A stretch of 64,000 nucleotides of DNA. It comes from Diadema setosum (taxonomy: Eukaryota > Echinodermata > Echinoidea > Diadematoida > Diadematidae). The notes under the pieces were generated by a model that was not told the origin of the DNA, did no database searches, and was given only the letters and a program-made list of their open reading frames with translations. The position numbers and the translations under genes are program-made. The stretch spans positions 24,254,481 to 24,318,480 of the forward strand of contig NC_092699.1 of assembly GCF_964275005.1 (NCBI RefSeq), in the 5' to 3' direction. Below, one piece after another: positions 44,685 to 57,007 of the stretch (position 1 is the first letter of the stretch; every line of letters starts with the position of its first letter).

Positions 44685-45772
44685 TGTCCCCGCCGAACGA
44701 GTTCGAGCAGGAGACTATGAAACGGGCTCCGTACGTGTGTGTGTCCGTCTGTCCGTCTGTCCGTCCGTGCGTCCGTGTGTGATCAAAATGTTCAAAATGC
44801 TACTCCTTCGCCATTTCTAACCCGATTTTGATTCTGATTGCTTTATATGATAGCACTACATGGGAGCTTTGAAACTTCTATACAGAATTTCAGTTGTGAC
44901 CTTTGACCTTGACCTTTGACCTATATTGTACATTTTGCTTCAAAATGCTACTCCTTCGCCATTTCTAACCCGATTTTGATTCCGTTTACTTTATATGATT
45001 GCACTAGGTGAGGGCTTCAAAACTTCTACACAGAATTTTGACCTTTGACTTCTTTGACCTTTGACCTTGATTTTTGACATATATTGTACATTGCCTACAA
45101 AATGCTACTCCTTCGCCATTTCTAAACCGATTTCGATTCCGTTTGCTTTATGTGATGGCACTAGGTGAGGGCTTCAAAACTTCTACACAGAATTTTGACC
45201 TTTGACTTCTGTGACCTTTGACCTTGATTTTTTACCTGTATTGTACATTTTGCTACAAAATGCTACTCCTTCGCCAATTGTAACCCGATTTCAAGTCCGT
45301 TTGCTTTAAGTGATGGCACTAGGTGAGGGCTTCAAAACTTCTACACAGAATTTTGACCTTTGACTTCTTTGACCTCTGACCTTGATTTTTGACCTGTATT
45401 GTACATTTTGCTAACAAATGCTACTCCGATTTCGATTCCGTTTGCTTTATGTGATGGCACTAGGTGAGGGCTTCAAAACTTCTACACAAAATTTTAACCT
45501 TTGACTTCTTTGACCTTTGACCTTGATTTTTTACCTATATTGTACATTGGCTACAAAATGCTACTCCTTCGCCATTTCTAACCCGATTTCGATTCCGTTT
45601 GCTTTATGTGATGACACTAGGTGAGGGCTTCAAAACTTCTACATAGCATTTTGACCTTTGACTTCTTTGACCTTTGACCTTGATCTTTTTACCTATATCG
45701 TACATTTTGCTACTAAATGCTACTTCCGGCGGGGACATATATTACGCACCGCGTAATTTCTACTTTTCCTTG
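44685..45772 (+). mobile_element. Helentron/HINE ('pearl')-like non-autonomous element, copy 2
   Basis: It has the same ends as the 5927 copy: TGTCCCCGCCG at 44685, CGGCGGGGACA at 45727-45737, hairpin ATTACGCACCGCGTAAT at 45741-45757, and end CTTTTCCTTG. The core has about six units instead of four, one shortened (near 45417). Flanking sequence is unrelated to copy 1, which fixes the element borders. No transposase or Rep/helicase frame is present, so it depends on a partner. Confidence 0.65.
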
Positions 45773-47047
45773 TTGTTTACCAAATTCCCTTCAAATTAAT
45801 GCATGTAATACGTACAGTAATATACATTGACATAATCCGATATTACTATACAGAGTAACAAAATTTCAGACATTGATCATCAGCATGATATGGAAATAAC
45901 TGAAAAAAACAACAACAACTTGTTTCTCCTATTGGGCCTATTGTGACAAAAACATCAAAATTTTTTTTTTAAGAAAAGGACAAAGAGGATGGAAACATGA
46001 CAATGTGTTCATCATGAGCAAACCGAACAAGCCTATATCCACCTCCCTGTTTCCCTATATACCGCAAATTTTCCACGTCCCTCTTGACATGCTTGAACCT
46101 AAGGTAACCTTTCACCCACAAGCCTAAATGCATAATATGTAATATATGTAAGAATTACACCTGCTAAGTCTCTTCGAAAGTTGTGGTTGATGTTTTTTTT
46201 TTTCTTCAGGACAATAAATCGTCATGCTCTTATCATAAAATTACCATCTGTTCTCAGGAAAAAAAAAATGGAGGATTAAAAGGAGATTAGCATGAAATAA
46301 AACCTATAAGGGGAGCTCTTCCTTTGTTTAGTTCAAATCTACTCTCCCACTTCAATAAAAGAATTCCTGCTGGTTTTCTTCATTTAAATGATATTTTCCT
46401 TCCCTCTTCAATCAATTCTACAACAAATGTCTTTATTTAAGTTTAAGTGGGCACGGTATACCTTAATTTCTAAATTCATTACATTTATGTATTTCACAGA
46501 AATACTAGGTGTATGAACAAACCTTATTCTACCCAAATTTCCTTTCAAACTCCAAAATATAACAATCCACGATATTCCTTGATATCTTCCAGACAGAAGA
46601 GTGAACTTACAGCCTATCAAACTTAATTCAACTCTTGGGCATTTCAGGGAAAAAAAATGAACATACATAATACTATTATGGCTCTCCTTCCCAATTGCAA
46701 AAGGAACATAAATTGTTTTTCCCACAAATTTCAATTTCAAGAGCTGATTGTTTGTGTATTGCAAGATGCTATGTGGGCGATTGTATTGGAGTTCTCTGTA
46801 TCAATATTTTATTTAGCAGTGTTGTATTTCTTGGTCTAATAAATGATTCCTTTTCATATCTATCATTAGATCCAAGTTAATCTGATCATTTCTTTCTTTC
46901 TTTCTTTTTTTGGTAGTGTATACAAACTTTTCAAATGCCTTACAAAATGATTATGAAGAGTTCTGTATTTTTGACCTATCAGTATGCGTATTAAAGAATA
47001 AAACATCAACTTTCCGGACTTTTTCCGAGAGCTGCAGCAAATAATGC

Positions 47048-47124
<77 letters not shown>

Positions 47125-48599
47125 TCGCACGCGGCACATACACATACACGGCACCGCCATACAAACTTTAGTTCAATATCTGGTCAGGAGTAAAATAACA
47201 GATAGCCCAATTATCAAAGGGTTTCATCACAGCAGAAAGTTATTATTGCAAAGACATAATGCACTTCAATGTTCTGGTGTATAATGTCGCGTCAAAATCT
47301 TATGCACATCTCTGAAAGTTGTTCCTGACAACTAGAAGGATTACCCCAGGCTAGCCCGACAAGCAGCACTTGATAATGGTATGATATCAAGTGTATTAAA
47401 ATGCATGCAGCTGGATGGAATAATTTGCTATATACCCCGTGTTCAGAGGACAATTATTGATATGAACCTGCCTGTTGCGATTGCGGCCATTCACATCAAT
47501 ATAGGCTATAGTCGTCTGGCGAGTTTATTTGGATACGGCATCAGTTATATCATAAACGTTGTTCCGGCCTGACGCATCGTTACTACAAATAGCGATTTTC
47601 TTGTCCACATCTCATTCTTTGTCATAACAACTTTTCTTCTAAAGATAGGAGCAAAACGCAACCTTGACCTTGCCGCATCTTAAACCTCTGAAAAAAAAAA
47701 AAAACCAACCCGGTATTAGGAAGGAGCTTCAGTCAGTACCGTATATTGTGGGTGAGTTTGTTACTGAGTTCAAAACAGTCATGGGCTTTCATGGCTACGT
47801 GCAGATTAGCATGCGCTCTCTATACACACAATGAGTACTGCGGAGCACTTTGAGAACATTAATTAACCTCTCTATGAGAATTTAGTGTCTCCAAGAATGG
47901 CCGTCCACACGACCGAATAAAGAAATCACAATGAACATTTTCTTTAGAGAGTCGTGAATGTTGAACATTTCAGGCTGTAATTTTGCAGTTTAGAAACCAT
48001 TCCCACGTATGTTGGAGTTAAAGATGGCTCCTAAAATGTCATTTTATAACAATTAGTGCGTTGCAAATAATATCTAATGAGTGGGGATCTGTGTGTGAGC
48101 CTATCATGATAATGAGTTCCGGTGTGATTCGCTTTCTGCTAATCCCTCGCAAAGATTCCTGACTAATCTGATTTTACATCGTCCCTATATTAGCTTAAAG
48201 AGACAAACGCAATAATACTCATTCTCATCATTGTTTAAGCATCATTCATCAAAGAAAGATTGTTAAGGCTTTCCAGCAGAATGCATGGTTAACATTACAG
48301 CTGTTTTAACGTCTACATAATTATGAACATTCTGTCCAGATTCAGCGACAATAAAGCATAATTATCAAACATACAAAATCCAAGCGAATAGATTGTGCCG
48401 ATTCCTATTAGATGAACTGCTAAATAAGTAATGAATGGGGATCACTTATCAGTATACCCCAGGTTGATCGCAACCGTTGATGCAGAACAAATCTGATCGA
48501 TTTTGACGAAAAGATTAGATAAGCAGATTCGCTAAATTTTACAACACGATGAAATGCAGTCTTTAAAAGATGTTTCCAAATAGAAAACTGCCTGTGAAC
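45773..48599. other. Intergenic with one unrecognised frame
   Basis: A minus-strand frame (46764 to 46408, 118 codons, containing ECCSLKCPRVELSL-like SLKCPRVELSLIGCKF) is open through AT-rich DNA. It resembles nothing I know and may be a decayed LINE piece. The rest is AT-rich with one AT microsatellite. Confidence 0.35.
47048..47120. repeat. (AT)n microsatellite
   Basis: About 73 bp of AT with one G, followed by a CACTCGCACGCGGCACATAC segment. Confidence 0.95.
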
Positions 48600-48995
48600 C
48601 GAAAGTGTGACGAAAAGAGAACCAGTGGGAACTTGAAAAATGTGGACACGTACATACTCGAGCAGGATTCGAACCTATGACCTCCTGATCTCTGGACAGG
48701 CGTCATCTCCACTAGACCACCGAGCTTCCACCCGACAGCAAGTGTTGGTTCTAATCCTTATAGCATGCAGCGGGTACTGCGTAATTATTCAAATTCATGA
48801 AATTCTTCCGTCGAGATGTTTTCATTGCAACTGATTGACAAATTTCCCTACATGGACGTAAATAAGTATGCACGCCCATGATTTTTTTTTTATTTTTATC
48901 ATGACTACTACTAAAACACTGATCAATTCAGTGCTTATTTACGTCGATGTAGGGCAATTTGTCAATCAGTTGCAACGAACTTTTACTTCTTGTGA
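48600..48995 (-). repeat. tRNA-promoter-like dispersed repeat, copy 2, with adjacent hairpin
   Basis: On the minus strand the A box TGGTCTAGTGG is at 48709-48719 and a perfect B box GGTTCGAATCC at 48665-48675. The anticodon stem does not form a proper tRNA. Downstream on the plus strand, TTGCAACTGATTGACAAATT (48826) faces its complement (48957-48976), with a further pair CGTAAATAAG/CTTATTTACG. Confidence 0.55.
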
Positions 48996-49009
48996 ATATA
49001 AACTCAAAA

Positions 49010-49600
49010 TTTAAACAAAATTTCCTTCTTCTTGTGGTGCAGTTGAATACTGGCTTCTTTCAGCTGTTCAAGAGATCTTGCTTCTTTTCCTGGTGTGGAT
49101 TAAAACTATTTTTTATTTATCTTTGATATACATCTTTTGTATTTTTTTTATCAAAGAGCCTCATCTCGTATAGTACCTTATTCAAATATTTGAATTGATA
49201 CAGCCTCTTTTTGTACTTTTTAATAATGTGAATGAAAACTGAATCTCATCAAAAAGATTTTTCCCCTAGCCATAAAAATAAATAGGATATTTCTCTTCTA
49301 AGCTCTTTTTGTGCAGTTAATGAAAATTTGATTTTAAAAAGGATCTCATTTCTTTTCGTGGTGTCGCTGAAACTGGAGGTTTTTAAAACAATCTTACTTC
49401 TCGTAGCTTGAATGAAAACTTGATTAAACGTGATTTTGCAAGGTCTTACAGTTTCTCGTTACATGAATGAAAACAACTAAACTTTAAAAGAGGATCTTTC
49501 TTCTTTCGACAAAGGATCTTACCTCTTCTCATCGTGTGCCTAGGAAATCTGAATTTTGACATGGAGTTCAATTTCTTCATGTGGTGAGGGTGATGTGTAG
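49010..49600. repeat. Degenerate ~70-80-bp tandem repeat
   Basis: A loose theme recurs six or more times: a GATCT(T/C) core, then TTTCTTNTCGTGGTGT, then TGAATGAAAACT. Divergence is high, so the array is old. No coding frame. Confidence 0.5.
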
Positions 49601-52600
49601 GAGCATGTCTCTGATGCGTAGGTTTCAGCGCAGTATTATTAAGGCAATGTCACTTTCGTGATTAGCAGAGATCTTTTGCGGTTCCGAAACGACACCATGT
49701 TCGATGACTCAGCGACGAGCAAATACTGTATCTCTACATTGCTTGTAAATGGTCGGTTATTTTGATTTATAATGTTCGGTTCATGTTTAATTCTTCTTTT
49801 CACATTTCATGTTGACGTCCTTGACAGTTATAGATAAAATAGGTAGAGTTAAGATAAGTAAAATTTACAATACACATTTGAATTGTACTGGCCTGCAGTT
49901 TCATCTAGACATGACCACTTTCGCGTTTTATCTAAAGTACATGCAACAATTAAGCTTCATACCCTGCATACCCTTAACTGTCGGGTTTGTAGAGAGATAT
50001 TTGTGGGGGTGTTTTGATTTCTTAATAAAACATTGCAAAAGCCGCAACATGATCATGACATGCTGGTCAGTTCTTGTAAAATGTTATTGCAAGTTTCATT
50101 TTATTCTTCTTCTTTTTTTCTTTTTCTTTTTTGCTGAATACATACAGTTTCCGGAATACATTCCATGACAGACTCTATACAGCGTCTCAACAAGCAAAAC
50201 GGCCGATGAGTGGCTGAGTGCAGGTGTGGAATACAGAGACAGGCTGGTCAAACATGATGGCAAAGTGCCATGTATTAATGCTTATACATTGCCCGTTAAA
50301 CATCTATGTGAGAACAGATATGCGGAAATAATGACCGATTGTTACCTGTCCTGTTTGTGTATGAAAGTTAGTCAAGAAAATCTTATCTATTCAGAGAATG
50401 TCGTTATCCTAATAAACCACAACCGTACAAATAGTGTGAATGCAACTCGATGATTACACCGTGGTGTCAGCCTGTGGGAGGTTGAGGGCGCTATGGGGCG
50501 AGACGTCACTAAAAACCCTCATCCTGAACGGTAATCTGGTAATGGTCCTAATTAAAGACAGCCCGATGGACAGTTTGTGACGGAAAGACGCATATCAGTA
50601 AAACACCCCATTTAGCCCACGCAAACATGCTGACATGCAAGGGGGCAAACATCTCAAAGCAAATCAACACTATCATTATAGTTGTTATGTCAACACTATG
50701 CAATGCCATCATATCACACCACAACACGTCACATTTTTCGTGTTACGTAAGAAAACAAAATGGCGACCAGTTGGGGGTTTTTTTCCGTTTTTTTTTTTAA
50801 GTTAAATGTTATCTAGAGCCTCTTTCCTGCCGGTCTAAATAACATATTGATGTGGACAAATGTTTGTTTGTTTTTTAATCAGATTAAACTTGTCACCGTG
50901 ATAAAATGCAACATTTATCGGTGTTGGCTCGCGTGTTTTGGGTCTTGGGTTATGGATTCGCACATGGGAGGTCTCCACACCGCGCGAAATGATTTTGACT
51001 GGGAGCACTCAATTATAGAGGATCCGTGCTTGGAATCTTACCCGTTGCATACTTCATGATGGACAAGATACGGTATCTTCACGAAATAAGTCTCTCATCA
51101 CCCATTTGTTTAAGTGGGTACATGACAGAGCCTCATAATGATAATGATATTAGTAATGATAACAACAGCATCCTTGTAAGAACTATACCCTGAAATGTAA
51201 GACCATTATCTACTCATCATTATCATTATTATTGAAGATAGGAGGTATACAACATTCTCGCAGAGACCTACACTTCTGAGCCAGGAGAAGGGTACATATT
51301 CTCTGCCTGGTTCTCATTCCTGACATGAATGATTAATATTGACTGGCGAGACATCGCCCGCTTTGCCGAGCCCCCCTGTAACCAACGAGCCCCCAAATTT
51401 TGCCAACCTGTCAAATCCGGGCAAATGTCTCTTCAGCACAGCGCTCGCTGACGTCTTGTCATACCCTACCTTCAATAGAGGGCAACAAAGGGAGTGCAGG
51501 TATCAGACTTATGGAAGGTGACACTGAAGAGCCCGCACAAGACTTTGAATCATCATCAGACACATGCAGACCTGGAAGGGTAGTCTTCACTTTCAAATCC
51601 ACGTGTTGTCACACTGTCTTTTTTTTTTTTTTTCATCGCCCTAGTTTCTCTCCCACCTACCCCCACCCTCTCCCTCCCGGATGACGGGGGTAGGTTTATA
51701 CCTCTGGAGGCAGGTTGAAATAAATCCATCCTGTTTTCAGGTACGACTGTTGCAATTATTACTATATTTGTATTTCTTTGGATCACTAATCCTCAATCTT
51801 TATTTCAACCACATCTCTGGAGGGCTATAGGTAAGGCGCAACAGGAAAACACATGACAAAAAAAGTCTCGTATTCTCCTCACTCACTTATGCAACAATAA
51901 CAATAACAACAACAAAATCTGTCTGAAACCACTGAAGTTCTGACCATTTTTGTCTCAAACTATGGCCGTTTAGTAATATTCAGGCCTCATGTGAAGATGC
52001 GTACCAACTCATCGCTATTATAGCCTGAAACATGTACAAACTAGAGATTAAAATAACATACCTATATTTAGGTTTTACGCTCTGGCAATGTGAATAGGGC
52101 TTCTTATAATATGCATGAGAATCCTGACTTCATTCCTTACCAACAATACCAAGATCTATACGTCCTTGAGCAAACTGTTTTTATCAATATTGATGATGAG
52201 ACTTCTTGGAGGTCAGGGTTCACATTTAAGATTGTGTACTTTAAGAAAGCTATCCTACAAGTATCATGAAATTCAATGTTATTGAAGTTTTAACGATCAT
52301 CAATTTAATCATAACCATTCATTATCATTCCGTTATCGCAATTATTTATCCAAGTCCAACAAACCACATTTTGTGCATTGTTTGCTGCATTTTTATCATA
52401 ACTTTAACACAACTAGGCCTTGTTTTGAAAAGAAGAGTTAAAACATTCTCTTCATTGAAGCTATGTGATGTTCATGTTTATACTTGTTCGACGAGATGCG
52501 AAGTTTTGTAACACCTTTTATTGCTGATTCTACTATAGATTATTAAATTGGCAACCCATGTTAGAAGACCAAAATTTCCGTTTCTTTCTCGAATTGACAA

Positions 52601-53669
52601 TCATTTTATTTTACCTGCTTCTGTGGAAATTCTATAGTAAATACAATCAGTTCCTATGTGCTTTCTTAAAAATGCGAAGTTGTGAAGTTTTTCTAGTTGT
52701 CACGCAATAGTTCCTGAGCATTCGATTTGAATATGGAAATAATGAGTTGGTGATGTCATCGTCTCATAACTTGACTTTATAGTTTATATACAAAATCGTG
52801 TAATTTTTAGTTTCCTTGTTTGTTTTTGCTGTGGTTAAAGCACAATTGTCTCCGTTCCAATACCTGTTTCTATAGGTCTGACTAATCATTGTTTTAAAAG
52901 TTATTCAGCAAGGAATACCATTAGGTTTTACCATTTTAAAACAGAAGAATTTAGTTTGGCTTTTTTATTTGATCAATGGAAAATTGAGAGGTGATGACAT
53001 CATCAGCATACCTATTGCCATAATTATGTGTTCGGGAAAAACGAGCAATATTAGTAAATCTTTACAAACTGTTATAACTTCCTTTTTTTTTCAATTCGAC
53101 TTAGATGATTTCTTTACAGCTGTGCTTGTAAAATTCTATTCTTTCTTTTCAAACTAACTTTTATATAGTCTCGAAATCCCCTTTAAAGATATTCCGGTTT
53201 AATGACAGGCAGTGATTGCCATTTGACAGTGCCATAATAATTACATCGTATATTCGAATTCTGTAAACGTCATCCATGGACGAAAAAGTGTAAATCTTGT
53301 ACCAAAGACAGTAAATGAATGGGATGGCATTTTCTGAGAGGAATAGACTCAGTTATGATTAGAAGTGTCAAGCCCTAGTGTCAAGGTGTGTACGTGGAAA
53401 TGATTCAGGATTATTCCCTTCTTAATCACTTCCATCCTGCATGCGCCATCAAGCATGATTCTAATAGTGTATCCATTTATCGTCTTTCCAAAAACAAAAT
53501 AAAAAACAAAACAAAAACAAAAAACGAATACTTACGATGATGAATGATCAAAGAAGGTTGAAGCTTTAAAGAGGCGTTGAGATGAGGGCCGTTGAAAATT
53601 TTGGTTGTGATGTATCTCACCGATCATATGTCGGTGTTCAATGATTGTCTTATTCCCCATATGCGCGCG
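49601..53669. other. Intergenic, no gene seen
   Basis: AT-rich. A weak inverted structure at about 52690-53180 shares GATGTCATC and CGTTCCAATACC with the foldbacks at 9-11 kb and may be a distant relative. Short frames show no family resemblance. Confidence 0.4.
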
Positions 53670-53710
53670 CGCACACATACACAAACACACACACACACAC
53701 ACACACACAT
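53670..53710. repeat. (CA)n microsatellite
   Basis: CACACA run after a GCGCGC start, just before the TTAA MITE at 53754. Confidence 0.9.
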
Positions 53711-53753
53711 AGGTGTACCAATATTCGAGAGAAATATACAGTGATGAAATAAC

Positions 53754-54321
53754 TTAAAGGACAAGTTCACCTTCATAGACATGTGGGTTGAGTGAATGCA
53801 GCAATATTAGTAGAACACATCAGTGAGAGTTTGAGCAAAATCGGACGATCCGTTAAAAAGTTATGAATTTTTGAAGTTTCTGCTCAGTCACGGCTGGATG
53901 AAAAGACTACTATAGCTTGTGATGTCACATGAGTACAACGATATAAAGAAAGAATAAAGAAAATTCAACATATTTTGATTTTTCTCACATAACAAAAGAA
54001 CACTCGACTTCTCTCTTTCAGAAGGCAGGGGGAATAATATTACCCATAACATACGTCAGTTAGCAAGTCGAAGAAATGCGCACTTTATTCAAAAAGTAAA
54101 GTTTTGTGAAATTCTCTTTTTATTTTCCTTATATAGTTCTACGCATGTGACATCATACATTCTAGTAGTCTTCTCTTCCAGCAGTGACTGCGCAGATACT
54201 TAGAATATTCGTAACTTTTGAACGGATTGTCCAATTTTCCTCAAACTTTCACTGATGTGTTCTACTAATATTGCTGCATTCTCTCAATCCTTATGTATAT
54301 GAAGGTGGACTTGTCCTTTAA
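53754..54321. mobile_element. TTAA foldback MITE family, copy 3 (full length)
   Basis: TTAA flanks both ends (53754-53757, 54318-54321) with termini AGGACAAGTTCACC and the complementary GGTGGACTTGTCCT. It is full length like copy 1. A degraded fourth fragment follows at about 54675-54785 (GTGAATGCAGCAATATTAGT). Confidence 0.8.
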
Positions 54322-54674
54322 CTATTGTTTCTATTTGGGCTCCTTTGATAGATATGATAATGTAAATAGAATGGAGAGTGTTTATAAACATATCATTGAC
54401 ATCCTGAAACCTTTCTTTAATTTTCTATGATATTGTCATATTATTGTATGTGACATTGTATAGAGGCTTCAAGTTCTTTTTCTAATACATGTATTCGAAA
54501 AACATGTGAAACAATACATTGAAAAAAAAAAATAAAATGATACGTTTGAATATGTTAGGCATTCTATTTCAAATGGGGTCGTCATCATTTTTTTTTTTTT
54601 TTTTGAGGATGTTCTTCAATGTGCTTCATCTCTTCTTGTATCAAAAGGGGAAATAAAGCCCAAACATACACTTG

Positions 54675-54785
54675 GCCTGAGTGAATGCAGCAATATTAGT
54701 AGAACACATGCTTCTAGTGAAAGTTTTAGGAAAAGTGGACAATCCATTCAAAAGTTATGAATTTTAACATCGCTCTATAAGAAGA
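54675..54785. mobile_element. TTAA foldback MITE family, internal fragment
   Basis: It shares GAGTGAATGCAGCAATATTA and CATTCAAAAGTTATGAATTT with the family but has neither terminus. It lies 350 bp after copy 3. Confidence 0.6.
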
Positions 54786-54984
54786 CTACTACAGTTGTGA
54801 CGTCACCAATGAAAAACAATTTAAACACATATACACAAAATTCACCGAAATTAAATTTCTTTAACGAAAAGTAAGCATTCTTTCGACTTGTTACTTATAT
54901 TATGTTGTAGTAATATCATTTTGCCTGCTTTTTTAAAAGAGGTAAGACAAGTGTTCTTTATTTATGTTGTAGGAAATTGAAAAT

Positions 54985-55350
54985 AAAAATGTTTTACTTT
55001 CTCCTTAAAAAACACAGGAAAGAATGAGACGTAAACACAGACAGAGATTTCAGAAAAAACAGAAGAAAATAATATTAAAGAAAATGGATTTCCTAACACG
55101 GATATAGGAAACTAAAGTAGCTTGCTGTATCTCTTGTTCATGAATCTTTGTTATGATAGGAAAGTGAAATATGTTATTTCTATCTCCTTAAAAAACACAC
55201 ACATTAAAGAAAAGAGACGTAGACGCAGACAGATTTTTTTCAGAAAAGACAACAGAAAGTAAGAAAATGGAGTTCCTTACACTATAGGAAACGTACATCG
55301 CTTCCTGTATCTCTTCATAGTACAAAATCTTTGTTGTCCTCCCCCTTCCT
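54985..55350. repeat. ~180-bp direct duplication
   Basis: TTTCTCCTTAAAAAACACA through CTTGCTGTATCTCTTGTTCA is repeated as ATCTCCTTAAAAAACACACA through CTTCCTGTATCTCTTCATAG about 190 bp later, with moderate divergence. Confidence 0.7.
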
Positions 55351-56305
55351 TCGCCCCTCCCCTCTCTCCCCACAAGAAAACTGGGGTTGTGATAGTGCCG
55401 ATGTCTGTTATTGTTGTTGTTATCATTATCATTATGAGCGAGTACATTAGTCTGTCGCTGTTATTGTGACGTTTCCTACTGTGCTCTGTCTTGCTCCCTA
55501 TCTATGATGTCTTGCGCACCACCGGATGCCCCTTATCAAATTTGGTAGGGCGGCATTTCGGAGGGGTTCTTCGGAGCTCCCCATGCACTCACCGCTAAGA
55601 GGCGGAGCTCACCTCGAGCTAGCCTTTGTTTCAGACCACTTTGATGGCAAGGTTAAGGGGGAGTAATTCCTTTCATGTTTCAGTTGACTTGGACAAAGGG
55701 GATACATTCAAATAAACGTATATGGATTTGCATCAAGATCCAGTGAACGATGTCACTGTTACACAATCAATAATAGTCTCCCATTGACCTGAAACCAATC
55801 GTCACTTAATTTTCACTTTTTGAATATTTTATGATATGATACAAAATTATGTAATATGATATGATATCAAACAGATATACAGTGTTATAAGAGGCTATAT
55901 TTGAAATTATGGATTCCGAGGTGGCAGGAATAGCACTATTTTCTGAGGGGCGAAGCCGTCCTATTATCGGTCACAATGACGCTATAGGGCATATAGACCA
56001 ATCACTGAACATGATTTCGTTATTGAAGGATATGAAATATGATGTAATGTCACAGTACTATGATACATATTGATAGTGTGATATTATATTAAACAATATG
56101 ATAACAATATGAAATTATTGTAATAAATGCATACTATATGATATAGGATATTGACTAGTCAAAACTCGAGTGGGGATCTTTGTTAAACATGTAAGTCAGT
56201 TTATGCCTTACAGTCATTGATATCGCCTTATGAAATAAAATAAAGCAAAATAAAGCAAAAAATAAAGCAAAATAATTTCGCGTATGTAGTTGTTGGCTGA
56301 CTTAT

Positions 56306-56479
56306 ATGATGATTATTGTGTTAGTGATCATAAAAGGTACCGGAATGATTACACGCAACACCAGGGCTATCGTGGCAGTCATTACCACCAACCTTATCAC
56401 GGCCTTTGCATATTTTGCCAGCGTTCTAATCGTAAAAGCTATGTTACTTGGTGGCTTCCGTTTCATATTCCAGCAGAGG
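56306..56479 (+). CDS. Possible membrane-protein exon, unrecognised
   Basis: From the ATG at 56306 a 58-codon frame reads MMIIVLVIIKGTGMITRNTR followed by AIVAVITTNLITAFAYFASV and ends QQR at a strong donor CAGAG|GTAAGT (56479/56480). It has two hydrophobic segments separated by a basic linker containing TRNTRA, a layout like the TM5-loop-TM6 part of rhodopsin-class receptors, but it lacks a clear CWxP signature. The frame is open upstream to 56276. No partner exon is recognised, and the opposite strand is also open and hydrophobic, so this may be chance or a remnant. Confidence 0.25.
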
Positions 56480-56870
56480 TAAGTGGACTGTTCTATAAAG
56501 ACTACCAGTAGCTGCTGCCGGTGAGCGTGGATTTTTCGGCGCATTGCGGGCGCGATCAGTCGAAAGTTTTCTACGTCGAATGACGTACGCGCAACATCTT
56601 TCTTGTTCTGCGCTGTCCCCTTTCTTACTCTGCGTAGCGCGCTTTGTCACATCTCAGGGTCAGGTGCCAACAAAGTTGTTACTCAACGAAAAACTCGCGC
56701 TGCGTGCAGACGACCTACAGACGAGAATCGGAGGCTGCACCCTCTTCTGCGACTGGCGGAGCACACGCCGCAGAAACTAATTCTTCTTAAATTATATCGT
56801 CCGCCTTATCGAAGCGGATTTCGTTCTTTCATACATGTCAACGGACGTGCCTCCCCAAAGACGTATTAAA

Positions 56871-57007
56871 ATGGGATCGCTTGTTACCTTTGTCGTCCTG
56901 TTCTCCGCCGTGGCCCTGCACTCAACGCAAGTTGCGGGACAGTTTTATATCGGAACACAATGCTGCTGCCCAACTTTCTGGACTGGTTACGGGAACTACT
57001 GCTACAG
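56871..57007 (+). CDS. C-type lectin, first coding exon (gene continues past window)
   Basis: The ATG at 56871 opens a 46-codon exon ending at donor CTACAG|GTATTT (57007/57008, phase 2). Residues 1-24 form a signal peptide (hydrophobic core VTFVVLFSAVAL, likely cleavage after VAG). Residues 30-46 read QCCCPTFWTGYGNYCYR, the standard start of a C-type lectin domain (CPxxWxxxxxxCYR), where the first cysteine pair forms the N-terminal disulfide. Secreted lectins with this layout bind carbohydrates and serve in immunity or the skeleton in echinoderms. The rest of the domain (WIGL, EPN/QPD, final cysteines) is not found between 57008 and 64000, so the next exons lie beyond the window or this is a stranded exon. 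A CpG-richer stretch (56520-56860) upstream may hold the promoter. Confidence 0.75.

Noticed and set aside
47381-47572. 63-codon frame with LPVAIAAIHINIGYSRLASL
   Set aside because: No splice site or homology supports it; it is near chance length for this DNA.
48640-48740. Possible functional tRNA gene on the minus strand
   Set aside because: A and B boxes are good, but the anticodon stem-loop is irregular, no consistent acceptor stem forms, and a related copy exists at 34.2 kb, so it is a dispersed repeat.
49809-50168. 119-codon frame with hydrophobic end
   Set aside because: The end is a T-rich run translated as Phe; the rest resembles no family.
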